A DNA stretch of 64,000 nt from assembly GCA_003049465.1 (NCBI GenBank), contig PYSS01000058.1, positions 1 through 64,000 of the forward strand. The letters are read 5' to 3'. Below the pieces are notes generated by a model. That model did not search any database. It was given only the letters and a program-made list of their open reading frames with translations, and was not told the origin of the DNA. Shown here in pieces: positions 45,255 through 56,888 of this stretch (position 1 is the stretch's first letter; each line of letters starts with the position of its first letter). The stretch comes from Magnaporthiopsis rhizophila. Taxonomy: Eukaryota; Ascomycota; Sordariomycetes; Magnaporthales; Magnaporthaceae. The position numbers and the translations under genes were made by a program.

Positions 45255-45928
45255 CTAGGCCTCGCTGGTCTTCGCTGTCTTCTTCTCGTCATCGACGACG
45301 ACGACGACCGGAACCGACGCCTTCTCAAACTCGTCGCCGCCCTTGCTGACGATGGTCTGGTACGGCGCGAAGCCCTCGGTGTTGCTGTCGGCCTTGGCGG
45401 CGGAATCGGTGCTGCTGCTGCGCTTCGTCTTGCCCTCGTCCTTGTCTGCCTCGTAGCCCGCGTCGTCGCCCTTGTCCTTGTTGCTGTCGTCCTTCTTCTT
45501 CTTCTTCTCCTGGTCGACGGCCGCCGCCGCCGCCTCGTCCTTCTTCTCCCTCTCGCCGCCGGCGTTGGCCTGCGCGTCGTCGAGGTCGGCCGCGCCCTTC
45601 TCGCCCATGCCCCCTTCCTCGAGCGCCTCGCCCTCCATGACGACGCGCAGCTCGAGCGCCTCGTCGCGGCTGTAGACGCGAAACCCGACGATGCACACGG
45701 CATTCCACGGCTCGGGCCGCGACTCGTCCTCGGTCTCGTCGTGGTCGTCGCCCACGGGCACGCCGCCGTTGGCCGCCGTGGCCGCGGCCTTGGCGGCGGC
45801 TTTTAGCCGCTGCGGCTCCTTGGCCCTGTCGTCGTCCTCCGAGTCGAACAGCTGCTCCCAGTCCGAGACAGGGCTGTCGGACGAGTCGTCCTCTGAGTAG
45901 GTCGGCTCCGCAGGCTGCGGCGGCGCGG

Positions 45929-45960
<32 letters not shown>

Positions 45961-48900
45961 GCCTGGAGCTGCGCCTCCTTCGCGGCCTCGATGCGCCGCT
46001 GCGCTGCCTCCTCCTGGTCCTTGTGGTACTGACAGATCACAGGTAGGGACGGTGGGGGAGGACCGCCCTCGACCGGGGGCACGGGCACCTTGTCGTCCTT
46101 GTCGTTTCCGGCGGATCCCTCGGCGTTGGCCTTTTCACACTGGGGTGTGTCGAGCGGAGTCTCTTGGGGAGTGCTGGAGCCGGTTGAGGCGGTGCTGCTG
46201 GCCTCGCCCTCCTGAGTGGACTTGTCTGACGGTCTTGGATCTGCGTGGGGCGGTACGTCGATGTGAGTAGGCTTCCCCGTTGACGCGCCGCTGGACTCGG
46301 CATCGTTCTTCTGGTCACCCTCCGAGGTTTCCTTCGCGTCACTGGCTTGGTCATCGGGCTTGGCGGCTTGTGTTTCGGTTGCGGCGTCCTGCTTCGGCTC
46401 CGTCTTGACTGGTTCGCCGGTCTGGCCGTCTGTTGAAGACGCACCCGGCTCATCATTGTTCCCTTTGACAACCGGGCTTGAATCTGGAGTTGGTGTGGGG
46501 CTCTCGTCTGTGTTCTTGGGCTCCACTTTATCTTGCTCTTTGGAGGACTCCTCAGCAACCTGCTCCGATGCTTGCTTCTCGTTGGTAGTCTTTTCAGAAG
46601 CAGCATCTGTGGCAGCCGTCGTCGGAGCAGCTTTAGACGCCTCGTCCTCAGCTTTCTTTTCAGCAGCGGCAGCAGCCTCTTCGGCGGCCTTCTTTTCGGC
46701 GGCAGCAGCCTCCTCTGCCTTCTTTTCAGCGGCAGCTTTGCGCTCCGCCTTGCGCCTCTCGCGCTTGCGCTGATTCTTGGCATTTTGCGCCTGCTGGATC
46801 TTCTGGTTGATGCGGCGGCGCTCCCAGTTCGTGCGGCGCTCGTCCTTGCGCTCGTCCGCCGCCTTGGAGTGGTCCGCGGCACGGCGGCGGCGCGCCACCT
46901 CGGCCAGATGCTGCGCCGCCTTGGCGTGGGCCAGGTCGTAGGCGCGCCCGACCTGCGCCAGCTTCTCGTTCTCGTCCTTATTACGGCACTCGCGCTTGAC
47001 GACAGCCTCGACGCTCTCGCGCGTGGCCCAGTTGCGGTCCGCCCGGACCGAGATCCAGATCGAGTAGTTGCCCGCGGCCATGTCGGGGATTTCGATGCCG
47101 ACGGAGCGCTCCATGAGGTAGTTTGCATGCGAGCGTACGACATAGTCCTCTGGGTCCGGCTTCCCCTGCTCGTGGACGCGGAAGTTCAGCTCGAAGCTGT
47201 ACTGACCCTCCAGGCCCTTGAAGTAGCGGTCGTCGAGTTGCGAGAGCACCAGGACCAGAGGCGAGTCCCGTGTCAGGCGCACGTGGAACTTCTCGTGCCA
47301 CTGCGCACGCCACGGCACGTCGACGCCGATCCAGCGCTGAGAGCAGCGCCAGCCGTCTTCGCGGAAGAGTCGCGTGCGGTCGATGTGCTGGAACTTGCGC
47401 AGCATGTCATCGTACGTGATCCAGAAGACCGAGTCGCTCCCAAACGAATGCTTCAGCTCCTCCTGCACCTCGTGCGCGTTCCACTCCTTGGACCCGTCGG
47501 AGTACGCACCCTCCCAGATACCTCGCTTTTTAGTACCCCAAGGATTTCTGTCCATCGTTTTTTGCGTTAGCGGCAGTCGAGGGAGGTTGGAGTCATCAGG
47601 AGTGGTACATGGCTTACCTTAGCTTGACAAGCCGGGTGCCATTCTTGAGCGTCCGCGTCTCGACGACGTTGTAGGCGTGGCGTTCTTGGATGCCATCCCT
47701 GCTGCCATGACCACCGTCGAGCAGGCCGGTCGAACAGCCGAACAAGAATTCTTGGTTGACCTTGCTCAGATCGTTGTCCCAGAATTCGTCCGTGTCGAGA
47801 ATGTCCGACGAAAGCAGATCAGTGGTGACACCGCCGGTCAGGTCCTCCAGGCCCTCGCCAATCCAGCCCCCGATCAGCGAAGCGTAATCGCCGTGAGCTT
47901 TAGCGTACGCCTTCTCCATCAGCGGCACCCAGGTCTCATTCTGGTCCACATTCTGGCCGAAGAACAGGGCTTTGGAGCCAGTTTGGTACGTCTTGCGGTA
48001 CGTGGCCTCTGCGTCGTCCTTGTCGATCTGCTGGAGAAGATCGCGCTGCATGCTGCGGTCGTCCCAGGAAGGAGACTTGAGGAAAAGCTTGTCGTCGATG
48101 ATGGAGTAGATCCATTCGCCGTCTTCGGAGCCGTCAGATTGATTCCTTCGCGTTGTAGGGAGACGGATGCTTACTTACCCCTGTAAAAAACGAAGCCATA
48201 AATGCCGATTTTGGTGTTGTACTCAACGCAAGAGCGGCGAACGGCGCCTTCGATATTTGCCAGCCCGCTGAGACTGGCAATAAGCCAGCAGTCGCCGAGG
48301 CCACCCTGTTTGACATCTGACCCACTGATATTTTTCATGAAAGTCGGATTCTCAAAGATCTCGTGCACCCTCTTCACGGCCTTGGGGACGCTGGAGCTGG
48401 GGTCTCGCGCCGTCTGCGTGCTAAGCTCAAACTTTGTCTTCCCCAGGTAATTAAGCGTATTCCCCTTTCGCCATTTTAGATCCCAATCCTGCGGTGATGA
48501 TGTTAGCAACTGATTATTCGGAGGCTCAGGAGGAGGCACGTGACCTCCCCAAGAAGCAGCATCCTTGACCGCCATCCCGGGAATGGAAAATGCAACATAC
48601 CAGATCAAAGCCCGGATCCCGATATCGCTTGTTAACCCGTTTGCACTCCTGGATGATCTTGCGCACCCTGCGCCTGCACTCATCGGCGGCCCGTTCGTAG
48701 CCCGCCGTGAGCAGCTCGTTGGCCCGGACGGACGCGGTAGAGGCCGGGACGGGGTCGAAGGGCAGGATCTGGAGGGCCTTGGTGAATTGCTCCTTGGAGA
48801 AGCGCTTCCAGATCTCCTCGATGGTCTCTTGCGGCGGCAGTTTAATCTTCTTTTTCTTCTTGTCGTCTGGTCCGCCGCCGGCTTGCAGAGACGGTTTCCC

Positions 48901-48987
48901 CTCGAGCTTCGACCTGCTGGCCTGCACCTGTCTCCGCCCCTCATCCTCCGACTCGGATTCGTAGCCCCTGCCCCTTGGTGCAAACAT
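45255..48987 (-). CDS. calpain-like cysteine protease with long charged C-terminal extension
   Basis: Papain-fold intracellular protease of the calpain (C2) family. Exons are 48987-48601, 48488-48179, 48122-47618 and 47547-45255 with introns of 112, 56 and 70 nt. The total is 3495 nt, or 1164 residues. The catalytic triad is complete: Cys about 196 in VKQGGLGDCWLIASLSGL, His about 380 in RHAYNVVETRTL, Asn about 403 in LRNPWGTKKRGIWEG across intron 3. Residues 1-130 form a basic N-terminal region (KKKKKIKLPPQ). After the protease core, a calpain-type beta-sandwich is likely (HEKFHVRLTRDSPLVLVLSQ). The last 500 residues are low-complexity: Lys/Ala/Glu-rich coiled-coil-like (AEKKAEEAAAAEKKAAEEA), Pro/Ser/Asp-rich, then a 10-Gln run. 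There is no EF-hand. The long tail is unusual for fungal calpains and may be disordered. Confidence 0.92.
45933..45959 (+). repeat. CTG microsatellite encoding Gln run
   Basis: About nine CTG units, read as Gln on the minus strand within the calpain-like C-terminal extension. Confidence 0.85.
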
Positions 48988-51900
48988 GGTGGGTGGTTGG
49001 TACAAAATGACAAGGGAAGTCTTTGGAGACCACAAAAATTGCACAAAATGAGTGCTGAACCAAGAAAGATGCCCGTCTACTATATCGTGGGACGCCGGTC
49101 TCGCAGTCTCGCTCAACAGAAGGGAACAAAAATTGACCGCCAAGGACACGCGCTCGCTTTACGCTACACGGAATGCAGCAAGCATAGAGAAGGCAAAAAC
49201 CCGTCAAAAGTCAAAACCGAAGACAAACGACAAAAGAGGGAAAAAAGCAAGGCAAAGGGAAGGCCGTCGGACGTTTCGGAAAGCTGGCAACTGACTTGTG
49301 CATCCGACAGAGCCGGCTTGGACTGAAATTCGACGGCGTGCGAGTTGGCGCAAGGGGAAAGGGGGAGGGTTGCGCCGCTGCTTTTGTTGGATCAGATTTC
49401 TCGGCACGCTGACTCGCTGGGACCGTGTCGGTGTAAGCGATGGAGGGTTTACGGCCGGCTGACCAAGGAGGGAGTGCAGCTAGGTGCCCCGTTGGGGCAG
49501 GCTAGAATGAGCAATGGATCCGCGGAGAAGGCGCGGGTTCTCGGCCGGGCTTCCAATGGTGGCCACAAAGGTGCACGCACTTAGCGCGGTGCTGTGCCTC
49601 TCGACAAGGACCCCGAAAGCCAACAAAAATCAGGGGACCAGTCGAGACTAGGGGTCCTTCCCGCGGCACCAAAGGTCTTATTTTAGACCCGTTCGGCGCT
49701 TGTGATGGGTGGGCGCAGGGTCCAATCAGCCGATGGCGGACGATCAGGGGGGCAGAAGCAAGAGGGAGGCGCCGCCCTGGTGACACTGAAATGGCGGTGG
49801 ACTCGCACGCTGCGTCGCTGGGACTTGGAACATCCGAGACCAGCGAGGTGGCTTATATCTATGGCCAAGCAGAAAGGAGACACGCGAAACAACTAGATAG
49901 GCAGGCAGGGAGGGCGCCAATGCATAACAGGCGACAGCGAGGCATCCCACGACCGTGACCTTGGTGGTTGTCCAAGGCGCAGCAATCCAGGAGCGAGCTG
50001 AAGCCTCGTTTTTGTACCGAGGACGAGGCGACATAGTCCGCACTGGTTCAGTGAGATAAACGGACGCGACACAACAGTGTACACTCCGCCCGAGCGAGGA
50101 GGATGGCAGCGAAGGCTCCATGTTGCTGCATCGCCACTCGATAGCCATTCGTTCCGAGGGGGCGGATGGTGCTCGAGTCGCGGGCCTCGCACCCGCAGGC
50201 CTAGCGACAACAGTCTGACACACGCTTTCGTATTGCCACCAGGCTCCAGGTGTTACGTGTGCGTGATCAGGATCTCGACAGTTAACAAAGACGAGGCTGC
50301 TTGTAGCGCCGAGTCAATCATGAACGGCAGCTGATGGAGTGGCTTTGTGAGGTTACCCTTTTTTTTTTTTTTTTTTTCTTCCTGCTCAAAAATCGGACAA
50401 AGCACGATGGAGCGAGCGGTGGGGGCGTTGATGGAGCAGACCCACAAATGCGTGCCGGCTGGGCCTTGCTGATAGCGGCCTGCATGGTCAGTGGGGCATC
50501 CAATGCAGCAGCTCGCGGGCAGGCTCCCTCTCGGTTGGCGGCCGCTACAAGCGATGGAAGATCAAGGGATGCTTGCAGGAGTCCATTTCCCCAGCCTTAA
50601 ACCCCAGTCTCCGAATCAAGCGCATCAGAAATCAAATCGTTCCAAAGTCGCGCTCGGAAATCTCTGAAGGATGGGATTGATTCAGAGCGGTTGAATCGGA
50701 CTAGGACAGATCTCCATTCTCACCAGCACGCCATTCCACGCAACCCCAGCCCGTGCTCCCCCGCCGTCCACCCCTCGCGCTGTCCGCCCAGGATTGAAAT
50801 CCCGGCTTGCCCGGCATCGCTGACATATCTTCGTGCTCTGGCTCGCTGACCACCCCAGCCCCAGGACCCGTCGGCTGCCCACCGCCAGTCTCACTAGCCC
50901 GTAGCCTACAGCCAATGGCGCCAGAAACGGCTTCGTGCGCGGTTTTTAACTGGTTGCTGCTATCGCCAATTATCTTGGCCGTCCATTACACTAGGCAAGC
51001 GCAGGTTTTTCTTGTCCAAGACACTGCCAAAACGTGGGGTCCAGACTGGTCTGGCCTTGCCGTGTCCATGCCTCCCTATAATGGCGACTCCGGGCGGGTT
51101 CTGGCGAAGTGGCCTGCTCCCTCGCTGATATCCGATCTCTCTCGTTCCTTGGTCCTGACCGTAAGATATGGCCAATAGTTGTTGCCAGAAGCCAGATAAG
51201 GGGTTTTCTCGTATACACAGGCACGGGGTGGGCCTAGGCCTCCGTTTTCTCGCCCATCCATCGCGTCTTTTCAAGCCTCAATGTCCTCTCCTTCGTGTCC
51301 ACTAGTTCGGAAAACGACCCGAGTTCACCCGAGATCCCTCGATCAAATGGTCACACAGAAGCCCAGCCGTGTCCCCACCATCCCAATCATTAATTCTCAG
51401 CCGCAAATCAGAGCCCATATCTGCCGCCTCATTTGATGAGCCACCTACCTCAGGTGCCGTCGGAGATGGGGGCCCATCACACCTCAAAGTGCACAAAGGG
51501 GCTGGGCATTCATCAACCAACGAGCCAGCCCCGCATGAGCACGTTGTCATTTGCTCTTGGGGACTGTGCTGTTCGCGACATTTATCTTGCAGCTTTCTGT
51601 CGACCTCTCACGATGCAAGGAGCACCACATGTATCCACACATCCACCGTCCTCGACACGAGGGGCCCAGATCCGGTACACGGGATGCCAGCCTCAGGTTG
51701 CACTTCACGATATTCCACTCGCCTCACCACCTTCGTATCGCCATGAAAGCAAGATCGGTCCGCTTGTCGCGCCTGTCCAACGCTTCACCCTCCCAGCTGT
51801 TACACGAACACAGACGCACACAGACGTGTTCACCCATCGACTCGCCCGAGATCGGGGCTGCACACCGTGAGGAGTATAAAAACCTTGGTGACAATCCGGC

Positions 51901-53186
51901 CCACCCGTAAACCCATGAGGACACCGGCCCGATTGACGTCCAAGGTCGGCTACCCCAGATATACCGTAGACAGATGTCAGTCACGCACCAAAGCCGTCGG
52001 CTAGTGCGTATGTCATCTTTTACCCGTCAAATGGGTCCCGCCTGGTAACCAGAGTCACACAGACCACGCTGCCTGCACTGCCTGCCTGCCACGCACGCGC
52101 CTAGTAACCAACCACGTGGGCCGACCTGCCTGCCCGTCAGCCTTGCTCATCTGACGCTTAGCCCCACCAGCGCAAAAACTATGCGCGGACAACACAAACA
52201 ACACAAATGCCGACACTGAAGCGGGAAGGCTAGCAGAGCCTCAACCAGGATGCTTTGGATGTGGAGTCTCAACCGACCGTCTTCTGGAGCTAATTAGACG
52301 AGCCTGTCAGGCGGGATGACATGACTCCCTATTCACACCATCCATGATGCATCGTGACGCATGTACACGCACGCTGCATGCCCGGCTTGCATGCAAGCCG
52401 TCCAAGAAACGGCGCTTTCAGGAGCACAAGACGTAGGTGAGGCTCTGCCGACTAATTAAGTCGAGGTATCATCTACACCGGCTCGGTCTCGGAGCTTGGG
52501 AAATCCCGTCTGACTCGTCAGCAGCAGGAATCACCCCATGCGGCTCTGCCACCTTGCATTGCGCACAGAAAACGCCAAGCGACGTACGCGGTCCCATTTT
52601 GGAGTGATGCCTAATGCAGTCGTCTATTCGCGTGCTATGCTGAAGCTCGAGAGGTTGTGCATGCAGGACAGAAAAAAAGCTCGTCGTCGCGAGGCTGGAT
52701 AAGGGGTCTTGGAATGGGCAGCTTTCTGCCTCCGCATCATACACGCCCCGCCACCCGAGCCCTGTCCCGTATATCTCGGTGTAGACTGTCCGACTTTCTA
52801 CCTGCGATGTCTTGGCGCTCTCCGCTCTGCCCAGGAGTTGCAACAAACTGTTCCGCCATTGGTTCCCGGCCGTGCTCGTGTTTGGTCACCCTGAAAAAAG
52901 GAAAGCAGAGTCTGGTTAGCACTTGTCTGTCTCCAGTCGATGGGCAAGTCGAACGCGGCGCAGTGGAGGAAGGACGCAGATCAGATCGGAGGAACAAAGT
53001 AATCATAGAGGCCAGCGTCCAGAGACAGCTAGGTCCGGTCATATGAGAGCTCTTTTGATGGTTCTCATCATAGCATTGGAGGAAGGAGGTCGAACACTGT
53101 TGGGGCTGCGTACCATCTGAAGGCCATACCTCGGAGTAAAAGACTGTATTTACTTATGCTGTGCCCTGTAATTAACCGGCTTCTGG
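48988..53186. other. 4.2 kb without a supported gene
   Basis: The first 400 bp are the promoter side of the calpain-like gene. The rest has only short, unsupported frames, a T run of about 20 nt at 50358-50377 and no RNA gene I can see. From 50700 to 52500 the sequence is C-rich on the plus strand. Confidence 0.45.
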
Positions 53187-56100
53187 TCAGCAGTTGTACA
53201 AATAGTCATGCAGAGGTAGCCATGAGGAAAGTAGAGAAAGGGTCGCGGAATTCAGAGCGATAACGAAAACTTGTTTATGCACATAGAAGAAAGGCATCCT
53301 CTTTGCAAAGGAGGCTAGCTGATAGAGATCATCATATGCTGCGACCGGAGCTGGGATGGAAGGGACAAAAGAGAATGACATACCGATACAGCCCTGGCTC
53401 TGCGCCCCCCATCTGTATGCCGGTGTCTGTAGTGGATATGCGCTGTTAGCTTCTGTATAGATACCAGTATACTTTTTTGCTATCCCAAACAGCCCAGCAA
53501 GCCTCAGACCACTGACAGATTCCGATGTTCATCATCCTTAAGGACTCCAGAGAAAGTTTTGTCATCATAGGCAGCGGGTGGGAATAGCAGGCTAGGAGAC
53601 ACGAGGGTTTTTTTTTACCGGGAACACCTCGCTGCGCCTGGCTGAAGGGCTTGAAAGGGAGGAGTATTCAGTATCAGCTGCTGAAATGGATGCCAAAGGA
53701 CTTTATTTCCACAAGCCCAAATAGCCCAGCAAACCTCAGACCCAATGACGAATTCGGGTGTTCATCGCCCCTAAGGACTCCAGAGCAGGTTTGTCATCAT
53801 AGGCAGCGGGTGGGGATAGCAGGGTAGGGAGCGAGGGTGTTTTTTTTTTTTTATTACCGGGAACACCCCGCGCCTGTTTGCCGAGCCTGGAGTGAATGTG
53901 CATTTTTGCCAGCGTGTGAAATGGATGGCAGTGGACTTTCTTTTTGTCAGAAGCCCAAACAGTCCAGCAAGCCTCAGACCGAGGATGACTTCTGTTCATC
54001 GTCCCAAAGGACTCCAGAGTTAAGGCAGGTTTTGTCATCATAGGCAGCGGGTTGGGGATACCACGCAAGGAGACGAGGGTTTTTTACCCAGAACACCCCG
54101 CGCGCCTGGATGCCGGGCCTGAAGTGAAGAGGGATTCATTATCAGCTTCTGCAATGGATGCCAGTAACCTTTTCTTGCTAGCCCAAACAGCCTAGCAAGC
54201 CTCAGACCAATGACAGAAAGATGAATTCGCCGTTTCCAGCTGAATTCGGATGTTCATCGTCCCTAAAGACTCAGAGCTAAAGCAGGCTTGTTGTCATCAT
54301 GGGCGGCGGGTGGGGATAGCAGGCTAGGAGACGAGGGGTTTTTTTTACCGAGAACACCCCGCGCCTGGATGAAGGGCCTGAAGTGAGTATGCATTCGTCA
54401 GCTTTCGAAATGGATGCCAGTGGGCTTTCTTTTTTTTTTTCCCAAAAGCCCAAGCAGCCCAGCAAGCTTCAGACTAGGGGGAAGAATTCGCGGTCTTCAA
54501 AACGAATTCGGTCTCATCGTCCATTAGGACTCCAGAGCTAAAGCCGGCTTGTCATCATAGGCAGCAGGTGAGGATATCAGGCTGGGGGCCGAGGGTCTCT
54601 TACCGAGCACCAGCCCGTCTAGACGCCAGTGCTGGAGTGAATTCCTGTGAATATTTCATTGTCAGCCTTCGAATAGATGCCGGTGGACTTTTCTCGCTAG
54701 CCCAAGGAGCCCGGGAAGCCTCGGACGAGTTCAAGAATTCGCTGTCTTCGGCGCAAACTCGGTCTTCGTCGTCCACTCGGACTCCGGATCGAACCCGAAA
54801 TAATGTCGTCGTAGGCAGCGGGCGAGGGCGGCGTGCTGGGAGCGAGGGGCTTTTACCGAATTGGATGCCGGGCCTGCAACGAATATTCATTGTCAGCTTT
54901 TGCCTTCAGAGTGGACACCGGAGCACTATCTCGCTAGCCAAAGGGGACCAGAAAGCCTCAGACAGGTTCAAGAACTCGCGGTCTTCAAAACGAATTCGGT
55001 CTTCATCGTCCATTAAGACCTCAGGGCGAAATCCGAACTGTTATGTCATCATGGGCGGCGGGTGGGAATAGCGGGCTGGGACAGGAGGGTCTTCTACCGA
55101 GCGCTAGCGTAATCAACGGATGTCGTCTCGGGGTCTCCTGGCTCGAGATGTTTAGAAAGTTAGCTTTTGCAACCTATGAAGCAGGTGATAGGAGCGCGGA
55201 GGTTTAGGACTGGCTCGGATGAGTGGAAAATATCGGAAAATAAACGGTCATAGCTGGAAGGCTCCCAACAATGAAGGCATGTCTTATCATCATCATAGGC
55301 GCAGGTGCATTGGGAGGGGCGAAGGGGAATTTGAGCTTACCCCACAGAACTTGGCGACGCGCAGATTTTGGGTACACTATGTTGCACGGCCTTCTTGGGC
55401 GGTTAACTTTTGACAGATTCGGAGTGCAGAAACAGCGCGTAAGTCGTGGGAAGAATCCAGCCTCAGAGTATCGTTTTGTTCAAACCAATATACTTGGAAT
55501 ACTTAGATTCCAAGCCTCTCTTTATTCTAATCACCGGCTGGGATCGAATAGACAAGAGTTGATTCTTGATTTGGGCTTGAGGGGACGACCTACCAAGGCG
55601 AGGAAACTATGCGAGCTTCTGTGACTTTTGGGTGTGTCAGGTATATTGTCAGCGGTGTACATTCTCGTGTCTGGGGTCGGGGCAGGGGGCAAAAGTGAGA
55701 CTGATGCTTTACCATGGAGTCGATGCAAAGGAAGTTCTCCAACTAAAGACTTCGTATAGCTGTGTATGACTGACAGTCAGTTAGTCGATGTCCCTTGCAC
55801 GCGTGCTGATGTTGTGGCCGATCGGATGGGAAGGTCTCAGACGGACAAAAAAAGTCTTCATGGGTCAGGTGAATAGAGTCGACCAGAACTGTTCTGGATC
55901 TAACCATCGACCATGCGGTAGAGATGTGAAGGAGGTGTATTACACTGAATAGTGGCTGACCAACAGTTAGCGGAAATTCATTTCGTGCGTGCTGATATCG
56001 GAATCAATCGGATGGGAAGGTCTCAGAAGAAGAAGAAAAAAAGGAGTCATCTTGGCTCAGGCGAATAGAGTCGATCAGAACTACTCTGAAAGTCATCATT

Positions 56101-56888
56101 GACCATGCGGTGGAGATGGAAAGGAGATTACTGCTCTGGATAGTGGTTGGCCAATAGTTAGCAGAAATCCATTGCAGGTGTGCTGATATCGGAATCAATG
56201 GGATGGAAGGTCTCAGTAATTACGAGCTATACACAAAAATAATTATTTTGGCTCAGGCGAATTAGAGTAAATCTAAACGCGTAAGTTCCAATCGGACTAC
56301 GCTCTTTCTCATCATTGACCGTGCCGTGATGATGATGGGGTGTTGGACGGTGACACGGAGAAAAATGAAGTTACTCACAGGTGGTACCTTCAATAGCAGG
56401 GCAGCAGGGATGGCCGTCTCTCGGCCGGGGCTAGGAGCGCCTGGCCGTAGCGTATACTGTCAGCTTGGACACAGATTGTGGCTGCCGCAGCAAGGATGTG
56501 TGTGATGTACCTGACGGATGCCCTGTCGTTGGGACGAGCTGCGAAGGCCTGCGTAGGCAGAGAGGAGGAACTCGAGAAGCAGGTTCGGATCAGATTGGGA
56601 TGAGTAAGCTGAAAAGAAATACTCGTCAGGCGTCAGAGAAGGGCAGATAGAATGAGCAGTATGATGAAGCAGATAGAGATGGGAAATGTGTGTGGCCCTA
56701 CCCTAGAACCGCGCTCGGTCGCAAGCCGAGACGCGTCGTGGTGTGAGGATATCGGCAGGTTGAAGAGGTGACTGGGACGCGTGGCGAGAGGCGCAAAACA
56801 TGGCAGATGATATCCATCACCAAAAAGAGGGGAGCAGGTTCCCACGAGCTGCGACAAGAGCCTCGAGAGCGCGCTTAATGTCGTTCAT
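53187..56888 (-). CDS. candidate multi-exon gene made of tandemly duplicated exon modules
   Basis: A start at ATG 56888 (MNDIKRALEALVAARGNLLP) is followed by a self-consistent splice series: exons 56888-56821, 56771-56702, 56608-56511 and 56430-56388. These join in one frame of about 93 codons with GT..AG introns of 49, 93 and 80 nt. Readable pieces are FNLPISSHHDASRLATERG, LTHPNLIRTCFSSSSSLPTQ and PGRETAIPAALLLK. Further down the same strand lie a three-unit and an eight-unit tandem array; in the latter each unit carries its own branch site, acceptor, micro-exon and donor. A last open stretch ends at 53187 (PAPVAAYDDLYQLASFAKRM). I could not connect the middle exons in one frame, and several units have stops in their longer exon. 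So this may be an intact gene with alternative exons, a decaying one, or a spliced non-coding RNA. No family recognised. Confidence 0.35.
53384..55145 (-). repeat. eight-unit tandem array, period about 230-260 bp
   Basis: Recurring blocks on the plus strand are AGCCCAGCAAGCCTCAGAC, AAGGACTCCAGAG, GTCATCATAGGCAGCGGGTG and AACACCCCGCGCCTGGATG. Read on the minus strand, each unit has an acceptor (usually behind a GCTGAC/GCTGAT-like branch), a 17-43 nt segment, and a donor beginning GTA. Segments are 53426-53384, 53641-53619, 53886-53858, 54118-54088, 54377-54349, 54631-54604, 54873-54857 and 55137-55098. Donor spacing is 235, 239, 230, 261, 255, 253 and 241 bp. Units are clearly diverged, so the array is not a recent expansion. 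Confidence 0.85.
55790..56260 (-). repeat. three-unit tandem array, period about 190 bp
   Basis: GTGCTGATATCGGAATCAAT, GGATGGGAAGGTCTCAG and GGCTCAGGCGAATAGAGT recur with spacing of about 187 and 190 bp. On the minus strand the unit can be read as VLIDSIRLSQDD followed by FFSSSSETFPSD, open in two of the three copies. It lies directly upstream (minus strand) of the eight-unit array. Confidence 0.8.

Noticed and set aside
46533..47570. 345-codon plus-strand frame
   Set aside because: Antisense to the calpain-like coding exon; Leu/Val/Arg composition typical of a complement shadow.
53384..56260. CRISPR array
   Set aside because: Units of 190-260 bp are diverged throughout, with no short identical repeats and unique spacers; the genome is eukaryotic.
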